Below, one piece after another: positions 52,001 to 62,038 of a stretch of DNA of 64,000 nucleotides. The notes under the pieces were generated by a model. That model was not told where the DNA came from, searched no databases, and worked only from the letters and a program-made list of their open reading frames with translations. Made by a program: the position numbers and the translations under genes. Each line of letters begins with the position of its first letter. Position 1 is the stretch's first letter. The stretch comes from Lethocerus indicus (lineage: Eukaryota; Arthropoda; Insecta; Hemiptera; Belostomatidae): assembly GCA_019843655.1 (NCBI GenBank), contig JACDQD010000004.1, forward strand, positions 11,904,001 to 11,968,000, in the 5' to 3' direction.

Positions 52001-52590
52001 ATAGAGCTGAAGGTTAGTCCACTCTACACGGAAGGGAATGCTACATTACCCCTTCACTCAATTTGAGGCTTGCTGTAATATTCTGAATATTTCTACATTG
52101 AAACAATAGTATAATTAAAACATTATTCACTTTAAGATTTATTCATTCTTTAATTAATTTTGTACAAAAATAAACTTTCCCACTTGAAATAAATTATATA
52201 TGAACCAACCTACTTCTGAAATCATCCATGCATGAAGATTTCTTGGTTCTCTCTGGCGCCTAGTTATTATGCATTCGATGTTCAGGAAAAGGTCAAGGGA
52301 ATTAGGCGTAACTAGCGCAAATTCATCCTCGTATTCGTTTCTGGAAATGTTGGACTACAATTAATGATAATCCCCCAGAACATTAATGATGATGTTTTCC
52401 CTTTCCGCCGTATTTGACGGTTAAGAGTTCTGAAATTATTTCGAAACGAAATAGCTCCTTTCACCCGAGCCCGAGTCTGATGTCAGCCGGTGTCAATTGT
52501 TTGGCGCACAAATCAGGAAAGGTCACGTATGAAAACGTTATGCAGTAGTTTAGAATACCTGTTCTGTGGTCTGCGAGGGGTTGGAATACC
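49073..52590. other. gene-free stretch
   Basis: AT-rich. A CpG patch at 51230-51460 contains CCGGCC and GGCCGG arms ten bases apart (around 51340-51361) and an AAAGGGCCTTAGGCCTTT imperfect dyad near 51426-51443. The frame at 50050-50250 starts with ATG but has no recognised domain. No supported gene. Confidence 0.5.
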
Positions 52591-52635
52591 GTAGATTTCG
52601 TGTGTTTCCGTCTCCTCTCGCTGGTTTGGTCTTTT

Positions 52636-52672
52636 GCTAAACCGGTTTCGGCTGCTCACCATCTTCAGTAGC
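52636..52672 (-). ncRNA. hammerhead-ribozyme-like motif (short stem III)
   Basis: On the minus strand the order is GCUA, CUGAAGA, a stem-II hairpin (GGU, loop GAGCA, GCC), GAA, ACC, GGU, U, UAGC. This matches the hammerhead core CUGANGA ... GAAA with N7 = A. Stem I is GCUA/UAGC (52672-52669 with 52639-52636), and the predicted cleavage site follows U at 52640 after GUU. Stem III is ACC/GGU with no loop, so a single molecule could not close it and activity would need a dimer, as proposed for short-stem-III hammerheads of Penelope-like elements and satellites. Stem II is only 3 bp with an extra U after A9, which weakens it. Activity is not demonstrated. Confidence 0.45.
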
Positions 52673-53024
52673 GGTGTTAGTCATTTTGACACTCTGGATG
52701 TTTTTTGGGCATCCTCACAGTCACTGTCACTTGTACTGTGGTGGCTGTCTGTTTGTCGTGTGTATATCTATGTGTATTGTAATTGTGTTTTCTGGGGCGT
52801 TGTTTGTCTTCTTTGGGTTGGGAGGGATTTTGTTAATTGGTTTAAGTCTTTGTCGGATTATCGGTCAAATATATATTTGATCACACAACTGGTCACAACT
52901 ATTAGTTTCTGACTTCCAAATATATGACAGGAATCCTATCTGATATTTTGTATTTACTATCATAAAAGTTTTCCTGTTGATCCAAATTTTATTGAAAAAA
53001 ATTCTTTTAGTAATCTAGTTAATC

Positions 53025-53163
53025 GGTGCAAGTGCATACAACGAACTTTAGTTAAGTATATTTCCGCACCACCCTCAGTGGGCGCTAGTTTATCGGTGCA
53101 AGTGCACCCAAAGGAACTTTAGTTAAGTACATTTCCGCACCACCCTCAGGGGGCGCTAGTTTT
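53025..53163 (+). repeat. 70-bp minisatellite (two units)
   Basis: Two copies of the same 70-bp unit family found at 4481-4758, each with CGCACCACCCTCAG and GGGCGCTAGTTT. They differ from each other and from the 4481 array by more substitutions than the 4481 units differ among themselves, so the two arrays have been homogenised separately. Confidence 0.93.
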
Positions 53164-53359
53164 ACCAAAATCGTTCGTTGAGTGTACTTGCACCCAAATT
53201 GACAAATAGTCGCAAATTATATTATGTACAGGGTCATACTGAAACGTCAATAGGCTCCAATACAGCAATTTAAACCTGCTTACGTTTTTAATGTGATCGG
53301 TGTAAATGATGTGGAGTCAGCTTGAGATTGTCTGGTGAAGATGCTCGCTGTCGTTTTAA

Positions 53360-53593
53360 ATGTTAAGGCCAACAGTTACAATCGAGTACCCGGAGTTCGG
53401 ATTGGAGGAGAGCGATAGCAGCAGGAGATCGGCGAAGGAAAAGCAACGGATCCGGATAAATTTAATAGAAATAAACTGCTTTCTTTGCGATAACGATATT
53501 AATGTACAGAACTCATTTTTTTCTATCTCACAAAAGGTCCAGGAGGAAATGCTGGGAAAACAGGCGAAACCCAAAATAACAAAGTATTTTTGA
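53360..53593 (+). CDS. candidate small ORF or terminal exon with PIP-box-like C-terminus
   Basis: ATG at 53360 follows an in-frame TAA directly, and the frame runs 77 codons to TGA. Alternatively a terminal exon could start after GGCCAACAG at about 53375. The middle has an acidic-serine segment (EESDSS), then a basic one (RRSAKEKQRIR), a Cys-x-x-Cys (CFLC), and it ends KPKITKYF. The tail resembles PCNA-interacting peptides (Q/K-x-x-I-x-x-Y-F) but with Lys at the position usually Gln. No full domain is recognised. It lies 165 bp right of the fold-back element and could be a transposon-derived or host exon. The best reason to doubt it is its length: chance frames of this size are common. Confidence 0.3.
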   Translation: MLRPTVTIEYPEFGLEESDSSRRSAKEKQRIRINLIEINCFLCDNDINVQNSFFSISQKVQEEMLGKQAKPKITKYF

Positions 53594-54352
53594 TAAATGA
53601 ATTCAATTACATTATTTGATCGACCAACTGAATACAAGGTGTATAGTTGTATGAATATAAAATAGATAAGTTAGTTGTAAATAGTAACTAATACTATATG
53701 CGAAATTGACTAAAGCTCGGACACATATTGGTTATAATCCAAGGTTATAAACAAAGTTCAAATCTGAGAAACAATTAATAATCTGACTGACCCACCTTTG
53801 CTTCTAACAAAGTTTGTGAAATACTGTCAATTCAAACTGTTAACACGTTGTAGGTAGTGGACACATTTCTCGTAGGGCGTTAATAGCGTTAATACATCGG
53901 CTGTTGGAGGACATAGGAAACTTCACTAGGGTAACTTACGAACTTGTGCAGTAAGTTCAGAATTGGAACGCTTTACGAAAGTCGTTATGTGCAGTTAACG
54001 ATGGATCAACTCTCTTCCCGTACTTACTGGGTGTTCCCCGAACGGCAGTTTATAACGCTTTGGTGGCAACACCGCTATAATGCCACGTCGTAAAGTTTCA
54101 ATTTGAGGCTGTACAGATGAACTCGGTCCGGTCATTTCTCTTATTGCGGTGGGCCGCAATAATTCAGTATCTATATATAATAGTTTAATTCTGGAATGAC
54201 GTTTCCAGAAATAAAAGTGACACATTTAGTGAATAAATAAAATACATTTCATATTACCCCAACCGAAACGAAAAAAAGTTTAAAAAATCAGTTTCTTCCG
54301 TTAAATCGGTTTGAAGCGGCCGAGTCGGTGGAATATCTACTGAGTGGGCCTA
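53594..54352. other. gene-free stretch
   Basis: No supported gene. An AATAAA-type word near 54234-54243 is the first downstream of the 53360 ORF, about 640 bases past its stop, so a 3' UTR is possible but unsupported. Confidence 0.4.
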
Positions 54353-54474
54353 AATTGGTGAAGCGGCTCCATTAACGCGCCGCCGGTTAATGGACTTTAT
54401 AATTAATTAAGTTGGATCGCTTATACGATCGGACTTGGCTCCTGGACCAAGAGCCTCGAACGGCTTCACCGATT
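54353..54474. other. cloverleaf-like inverted-repeat array
   Basis: AATTGGTGAAGC (54353-54364) pairs with GCTTCACCGATT (54463-54474), 12 bp with one G-U. Within it TCCATTAAC (54368-54376) pairs with GTTAATGGA (54386-54394), 9 bp, loop GCGCCGCCG. GATCG (54415-54419) pairs with CGATC (54426-54430), and GGCTC (54437-54441) with GAGCC (54451-54455). The result is a closed stem with three hairpins in 122 bases. The GAAGCGG word recurs just upstream at 54313 and 54360, so local duplication may explain part of it. It is not a tRNA: arm sizes and conserved bases do not fit. Confidence 0.4.
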
Positions 54475-56045
54475 GAAACCCCTTCACCGAATGGACTTAC
54501 TTCATTAATTTAATACCGACCGACAATCGACCAATCAAGGTATTTTGGTCTCCACCAATTGGGCGTCACGGGATTTGGACGATCGTACTAATGGTTTTTT
54601 AAGTGTATGTAGAGCACGTACCAATATATCATTAATTTCTAGACAGATAAGATCTTCTTTCTATCCCTGATATTTACAAAGAACACTGAAATATTCCTGG
54701 AAATAACGCTCCCGATGTTTAGCTTAAGTTGGTTTATGTGACCAGCAGTAAAAGGGCACGTTTATATGCTCCCGATATGGTTCTACCAGGTGAGAGTGAA
54801 ATTTATAGTATGCACATATTGTGGCAAGTTTAGGGGGGGAAGGGGGGATACGTAGGTGTCGTGCGACAGAAGCTACTGTCGTCACACAACCTATTTCACA
54901 TCCCCAGCACCCAGTGACCTCACTTTCGCCAAGAGTACCACTTAAGGACATCGATCTTAGCAGCGCTATTAAGACTAGAAAAATTGTAGATCGATCCGAA
55001 GGGCGACTCGAATTGACGACCGCCAAGATGGGTTGCGATTCAAATACACATCATCCTATTGTGTCCAATGTCATGCCAGTTATGCCGTAAAACGTTGATG
55101 GAAAATTGGAAATAGACGGGAATTTTCTCTTGGAATGTTCACGTTATTGCAATACAATTTGTGGCGAGTAGTATGTGGCAGAACGTGTTAATTACCTGGA
55201 ATTAACCGATCAGAGTAGCGGTTCAATTTTGTTGACCAAAATATGTCACACTAGGTGTAACACTAGGTTGAAATTATTGGAGGGAGGTCACTTTAATAAT
55301 TAATTTATTTTGGAATTCGGTATTCCTTTGCCTTCTATAATAAATTCAACAATAAAACATACCGAAGCATACATACCGTACATACCGAATTTAGATGAGG
55401 ACGGATTTTTATCTGTGAAACGTGCGTGTCTATGTTTTATGATAATATATGCTTGTATAATATATTATTAGTATTACGGTTGACAGATAAAATGTTTATC
55501 TAGTCGCTTGAGTAAACGAATCAACGCGAAAGTATCCACACCATTTGTTTGTAATAAATTTCTAAAGTATTTAAAGGTATCGTATTTCTTTTCAATTGCA
55601 AGTTTCAACCTTTGGTATTATCGAAGCACACTGCTCTTAACATATATGCCCTGTAATATGATTCTTCTACGAGTAGACGCAGTACTGGCTCTTATGAGTT
55701 TGTAATTTAAAACCGAAATGAGTTATCGGTAGGCCGCGTCAACGCGAGCCGATATTTGGGCGGCGAGATGGGGGCCCGCTGTGGATACTGGCGCGATGTC
55801 GTTAAAGTGAAACATGGAGGAAGTGATAGCATATCGCCTTTAAAAATTGCATCACGTCGTACTTCATACCTGGCTCATAGATCCTTTCCAATTTATTGGC
55901 GGAGTCGGCAATAAATTCTGGGAAAGCGCCAGCACAAATAAATACGCGAAGAACACCGGATATCATTTTATTTCTCCCTCACTTCAGACTGGAGAGGAAG
56001 TTGAGCAGTTTTGTAAAGTCCTTATAATAAGGTATCTATAAGGTA
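54475..56045. other. gene-free stretch
   Basis: No supported gene or transposon end. Overlapping frames on opposite strands at 54724-55090 have no recognised domain. Confidence 0.5.
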
Positions 56046-56069
56046 CTGATGATGGCTTAGAGCTGAAAC
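56046..56069 (+). other. hammerhead-core-like word (degenerate)
   Basis: CTGATGA (56046-56052), T, GGCT, loop TAG, AGCT, GAAAC (56065-56069). It has the same order as the hammerhead core, with a 4-bp stem II containing a G-U pair. I find no stem I or stem III partner in the flanks, so it is at best a relic of a repeat related to the one at 52636-52672. Confidence 0.25.
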
Positions 56070-58830
56070 CTGAGCAGTGTAAGAGGAAATAGGGGACCGA
56101 ATATCAAGAGGCACGACTGACGAAATATAACTGGTCGATATCTTACTCAAAAAAGTTTCCCACATCTCTGGCCATATTTTTAATGCTTTCCCTTGCTTTT
56201 ATCAGAGGTTCGTCTGACCAAATTATCCCTGATGTCCCGGACGACCTTTCGTGAGATGAAATTCCATATAAGGTATGATTACCCCCCGCCTAGAATGTAC
56301 AGAAACTGGTTTACCAGACGGCAGATCCGGTTATTCGGTGAACGTTGAATATTGTATTTTATGAACACAATGTACAAATGTTACAGGTCCCAGCTACTTT
56401 CACTCGAATTATGAACATGTTTCTTCAATCTATCGTTGTAGGGATTCGGTTTGAACTTAGTTTAAAACTTTAAATAGTAGACTATTTGCTACAGCCAATT
56501 CAACAATTGCATTAATGTCATTAAGCAGAATTAATGAAGTTTATTCATTTATCAATACTTAAATTAAACAATGACGTCAATGACATGAATGTGACATAAT
56601 TTAACTTACATACTTTTTGTAAATAAGCTTCGCAAATTTTATTCATTATAGTACTATTTCTATAAATCCAGTAAATAGTGCCTTCAGTATTTAGGGTCCT
56701 ATTCAGGAAAAGTAAATGTAAGGAATTTAAATTGATTATGATAACGTAATAATTCGAAAATTTGATCGTTCAAAATAAACATAAATTGTATCTGGGCCAT
56801 ATTCACTGTTGTTTATGAGTCGGGCTAATTAATTGGACTCGGATTTGTTATCCGAAAGCAGGAATATTACATTTTAACTTAGCTGGGACTGCCGGAAATG
56901 CTTCCTTTCTTTAAGATCCCCAATATCAAAGGCAGGAAAGGTCGGGGCCGGGCTCTTTCTCTCTTCCCCAATGCCAGAAGTCAATGGAGCAGAGGTTTCG
57001 CATTCTTCGCTTCTTCCCTACCGCGGGGTTTCTCCCCCACAGTAAAATTCGTCTTATTGGACGGTGTTCCATCCACCCGCCGCCGCTGCCCACCTTATCC
57101 GCAGACCGCACATATTACTCGGAATTGTGCCCACTCTTCCATCGTTCAAGCCAACGTTCGTCGGGGCTCACCGAAGAGCCGATAATTAGAAAACACTATG
57201 TTTTCTTTGGCGTAATTTCGCTATTAATGTTCTTCATTTTTGGAATAAGTTTCACCCCCAGAATAATCCGACACTGATTCATATAAATGAATCCACATTT
57301 CGGTATACGCTTTCGTAGAATTCAACTTTGGAGGTGAAATGGTTTTAAAGATTCCTCAAACTACCTTTAAGGCATTTGATCCTTCTTTAACCAATATCAT
57401 TTTCGGGTCTTTAAAATGCGCTCTGAAATTTATTACGGGAAAAACCCATAATAATGTATAGTTAATATTATTGTTAGTTGGTTTGTATGGGTTTTACAAC
57501 AACAGTCATGCATACGCTGTACGTTATAAGTTGTAATTAGGATGAATTAAATTATACTATAATTTTCTTCAAAATATTCGGTTATTTTGAACCTTAACTT
57601 GTAGAATATTTGGCTGTGAACGCTTCACTCGGGGCAATCGAAGTTGGGCTCCCCGATATCCACTGTGTCTGCCTCCCTTTTTCTATCTCCCTCGCACTGC
57701 CGCCACTCTAGGCGCCCTCCATCTCGTTCTAACGTTCAGACCGAGGCAACCGAACTACCGCGGTTCCGACCGGGGGAATCGCCCCGACACAAGGGGAGTT
57801 GGTCGTAAAATTTGTCCCGGAATATTTTCTCTGAAGAAAGCTTCGACATTTCCCCCTTCGCAATCCCGAACCCGAATCCCCGAGGGACGAGAGCACTGTC
57901 CCACCTGAATAAAAGTTGTAAATCCCCGTACTTAGAAATTTATAACGGCGATGTTCTAATCTGGTTCTACTATTCGCGCACGACTTATTCGACCGAATCG
58001 AAAATTAAGATAATGTCTTTAGAACGGAAATTCAACGTGTATCTATCAAACGTATGTACCTGAACATCATTAAAGTCCTGTGACAAAACAATTGAGCGGT
58101 ACTCTAGAATTTAACGAAAGCGAGCAACAAATTTTTTTAATTTGCGGGGTCAAATTTGTAGGTTATTAAAATATATGATTTACGATAACGATTATATTCT
58201 CGATTGGCAAATCTGGTTTTTCCACGAGATGTAGTTTGTGGTTTGACTCACGATACAATCTTGAGTCCTCGTCGGTCCCTTGCCATGATATTGCTTCTAG
58301 TTCTCATATGAGAAACGTGCTTCTTAGATTTTCGAAGAATCCCAATGTTTCAATATTGTAAATGACATTATCTGGAATACCAGATCATTTACACCGGTAC
58401 AGATAATTATTAACTAATACAAAAGACACCCAGAAATATAATCGGGTACGATATATACGAATATTATGATTTTACATTAATAAATTGGCTTATAATAAAC
58501 TAACCAGAGTCTGATATTGACTAGAAGAACAAAGAATAGCAGGGTAATCCGGAAGCGCACTTTTAATTCCACTGTTCAACGGATTGCCGCCTCTGATCGT
58601 TCCGTTTTACTACACAATTTATTACAGTCCAAGAATATTATCGATGCCGGCCTTTCATAAAGAGAATTAGACTTTCGTTCCGGGAACGAATTTTCTCGAG
58701 TCATTACCCGTCGGAGCTGCTGGACCGGAAAACGGTCGTCGTCACTGGGTCCCTGTCGGTGACAGAATAATACCAACCGCTCAATTGTGTCCGTGTTGTT
58801 CAGTTTCTCGGAGAACCATTTGAAGAATTG
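56070..58830. other. gene-free stretch
   Basis: No supported gene. GC patches at about 56880-57180 and 57620-57790 have long overlapping frames on both strands, typical of composition rather than coding. TTCGTTCC (58674-58681) and GGAACGAA (58683-58690) form a near-perfect dyad. Confidence 0.5.
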
Positions 58831-58856
58831 ACCGTCCCCCATCGGCCGGGGACGGT
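58831..58856. other. 9-bp GC-rich hairpin
   Basis: ACCGTCCCC (58831-58839) is complementary to GGGGACGGT (58848-58856) with an 8-base loop. It lies in a CpG-rich patch (about 58570-58960) with other short dyads, for example GACCG/CGGTC around AAAAC near 58724-58738. Confidence 0.4.
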
Positions 58857-58996
58857 TTCCAACGATTCCGTCTGTCCCGCCGGCGGATAAACGAGATTTC
58901 GGATCGTCGGCGGCTTCAATTTATTCAACGGACGGACACACCGATTGGACGGAGTTAATCTAAAACCGCATTATCATAAACCCCTTGGAAAGCATT

Positions 58997-59014
58997 CCCC
59001 CCCCCCCCCCCCCC
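58997..59014. repeat. C18 homopolymer run
   Basis: Eighteen consecutive C bases on the plus strand, the longest homopolymer I see. Its exact length is the kind that assembly and sequencing often misjudge. Confidence 0.9.
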
Positions 59015-62000
59015 AAGAGGAATGGTACCGTGAATATGCCATTTAAAGTTCAGCCGGGTAATGAAACTGGGCACATATTCGAGTAAGTCGGTTATTGCGT
59101 AACACTTTGTTATATAATCGGTCGATTGTTGCGTTATGATGTGGCATTGTAACTTATGCTTCGTAGTCGAAATTTTTAATATTTTTATTGAACTGTGTTG
59201 CGTGAACTAATAGGGACTGATTAATTATATCACCCACATAACACAGGAAGGAAGGTTCGGATTACCGAATAATCAAAATTCGGGTGATAACATTAATATA
59301 TCTGTATTGACCACCCAAAGGAAATTGGTAAATATAATAAATTGCGTATAGAGATATTCCATATTAAGAGTTGGCACAACGGCGAGATAATTTTATTTTT
59401 ATTCCGGTGATGGATTATTGCACGAATTCACAATAATCCAATTGCACCCGGCAAACATTATTTCAATACTCATTCCGGTCCGATTTTTTTTTAATAATTG
59501 AGAGATTTGAATATTGATTAAAACATAAATAAAGGCTCCCGTTATAAATTATAGAGAATATATATCCGGCGCATAGACACTCGAAACCATTTGTCAGACA
59601 CAGATTTATCAGCAGAGAACCCCAATATTCTACCCACACAACCTTAATCATCTACAAAAGTCCAAAGCCTGTTCCCTCTAAATAATTTATGTATTTATTT
59701 TTGTAAAATACTATAGGTAAGATCGATTATGATTTAAAATTGTATAAAAATTTTAGCTTTTAGTTTACTAAAAATAACTGGTATAATTTTTTGTAATGTT
59801 TTGTTAATGATTATTCTAAAATTTTTAGTAAGTTTTAATAATCTTGTTAAGATGACCAATAATACCCTTCGTTTATTGAATAAAATAAGTAGTAATAATA
59901 TTCTCTTATATCCATAGTAATATAACCCTTCCCTTAATCATTTAATCTAATGTTATTTGTAATGCTGTAGTCATCAATCGAGTTTTGAGATTTAAAGACT
60001 GACTTTGTATCCTGCCAGAGTTGACTCCTTTGTTAAACTTTTGTAAAAGCAAAAACTCTTGGAGACCTGGTTTGGGGTTATCAACCCAAAGAGAAAGAGA
60101 GGAGCTAGATTCGAAAGAATCGGAGCCAAGGTGGCAATAAGGATGGTAAAGGTGGGTCGATGGGTAGTGGAGCCGGCACTTCTTCTGGCCAACGGTTTAG
60201 CAGGGGAAACGACCCTTTTTTGCCGGCACTTTTCCCTGCCGGGACAAAGTGACGGAATAAATTTCCCACCAGGTTTGAGAAACAAAATACCCGGGGCCTT
60301 CTGGAATAATGCCCATGGGGAGCGGGGTTGGGAGGGCCGCGACCCAGTAATATCAACACGGCCTACAAATTACTTGAGTACCCCTTGACTCTTAACGCAA
60401 GTTCAAAAATGTAGACGGCGCTAGGAATTTTAGCAAGGATTCATCTCAATATTGCGTTCAAAATATTTGCCATGAAATCTTCAAATCTCAGGTGAAAGTG
60501 ACTCATGAGGCAGAATCCTCTGTGCGTCTTTTACAGCAGGAAAATGCTATTTACAACGTGGATTATTTTATTTTTAAAAATGCGCGTAGCCTCCGCAGAA
60601 ATGAAACTCTTTCTGGAACTCAGGATTAATCCGTTTGAATCCAGGTTTCTTCTAAAGAATCTATAATTATAATCCAGCCAAATTATGTGCATGAAATTCT
60701 GTTTATTGACCTCATGAAATTTATCGTTTTAGTAAATGAACTATAATAAGAATGAAAACATAGTATAGTTTCCGCGCAACTTATTTTTTTTTAGTTAATC
60801 TAAATCATATATTTTGATACCCGGTGTATGATTTAGCGAAAAGTTAGCGGTCGCTTGAAGTTACTTTTTCTCAGCACTTTCAACCGGGTACTAATATAAT
60901 ATATCGCCTATAAAGTAATGCCCAGCTTATTAGGAGGGCCCGGCCGGACACCGCATCGTGTATCGAGGCCAACCTAATAACTTTCGGACGCGTGTCAAGT
61001 TTATTGAATCATTAGGTTAGCAGAGTTCAAGCTTCAAAACAACCAGTCTTTGAAACCCCGCCCTGAAATATTGAATCTGATCAAATGACCGCTCCCCTCC
61101 TTTTTGAATCAATTATGCCTTACCGCTACCTGAAATGATGTGCCTACTGAAGGCAAAAAAGCACCATTTAGCCAATCCTAATTTCGTCCTAATTAATGAT
61201 AATTACAAAAAAGTGCACTTATCCTCTTCACATTTGAAAGTCAGGAGTGCAATAGCCGGACAATTACATATGACACGATTACGGAAATTTTAACTCATAT
61301 TCAAATTCATGAATTGGTTTTTTTAATCGAAATTCAAAATCTTAATTTAGGTTAACTATTTCATTCAACCTAGCATTTTTGACAGAGCTAGCAATATAAA
61401 TCGACATAAGATATATATGTATGCATGTGTAAGGCTTATAAATAGGTTCTGGAAAAGGCATCACATTGCCACAAAATATTATAAATTTACTGATTCCCAT
61501 AATTTTATCGGAATGTCATTTGCTCGGAAGATATATCGCCAGAGTTATAATTCGTCCCGAACGCCGGGTCGAAGATTTATATCCTCCCCTTTCCCACAGG
61601 AACGTGTGCCTCCGTAATTGAGCCGCATTCGTTCGAAACGTCTGACCAGTTTCAGCAGTAAGCGGGATATTGTCAGCGCGCTCAATACGGACTCCGAACT
61701 ATTGCGTGACAGGTTTGAATTTGAATCTGTCTTCTATTTTGAATCGAGAGACGTGTACATTTAGAAATAAAGGGATAGGTTATTCGAAGCTGAACGAAGC
61801 GCGTAATAAGTGATAGATATCTGCGGGACCGAACTCACGCGAACGCTAATTTACCCTCGAATCCATTCTGGCCACTTTTGGGCGACGTTTAAAATGGCCT
61901 CTAAGAATAACTAAGCACCGACGTCATTTCATCGTCGACCAGCATAAAATATGACCGCGGAGTGTAAATATTATTCAATTTGTAATTCGCATTCATTAAA

Positions 62001-62016
62001 CGAACTACTGGCGTTT
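59015..62016. other. gene-free stretch with hairpins
   Basis: GCAGGGGAAA (60200-60209) pairs with TTTTCCCTGC (60230-60239), 10 bp including one G-U, and GCCGGCACTT occurs twice nearby as a direct repeat. TTATTAGG (60927-60934), CCTAATAA (60973-60980) and ATTAGGTT (61011-61018) form competing stems. No supported gene. Confidence 0.45.
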
Positions 62017-62038
62017 CAGCGTTAATTAACCAACGCTG
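62017..62038. promoter_or_regulatory. dyad CAGCGTT-N8-AACGCTG around a TTAATTAA core
   Basis: Two perfect 7-base arms flank AATTAACC, so a homeodomain-type TTAATTAA core sits at the centre of a dyad. The surrounding 61900-62200 region is CpG-bearing and rich in TAAT/ATTA words. It could be a dimeric transcription-factor site; chance is possible. Confidence 0.3.

Larger units (their letters stand above)
52591..53195. mobile_element. fold-back repeat element, copy 2 (two 70-bp units, with a 252-bp internal segment)
   Basis: It shares with copy 1 (4293) the left 41 bases (GTAGATTTCG to GGTTTGGTC), the block from TCTGACTTCC to the A/T-rich linker, and the 70-bp units. Only two units are present (53025-53094 and 53095-53163), followed by a truncated inverted end (ATCGTTCGTTGAGTGTACTTG then CACCC). 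Between the left edge and the shared block it has about 252 bp (52633 to about 52885) absent from copy 1, containing a hammerhead-like motif and GT-rich sequence. The missing inverted unit could have been lost by recombination between the two CGTTGRGTG words that flank it in copy 1. Confidence 0.85.

Noticed and set aside
59992..60388. opposing ORFs of about 97 and 109 codons
   Set aside because: Both strands are open, with no recognised domain, in a GC-richer patch with hairpins.
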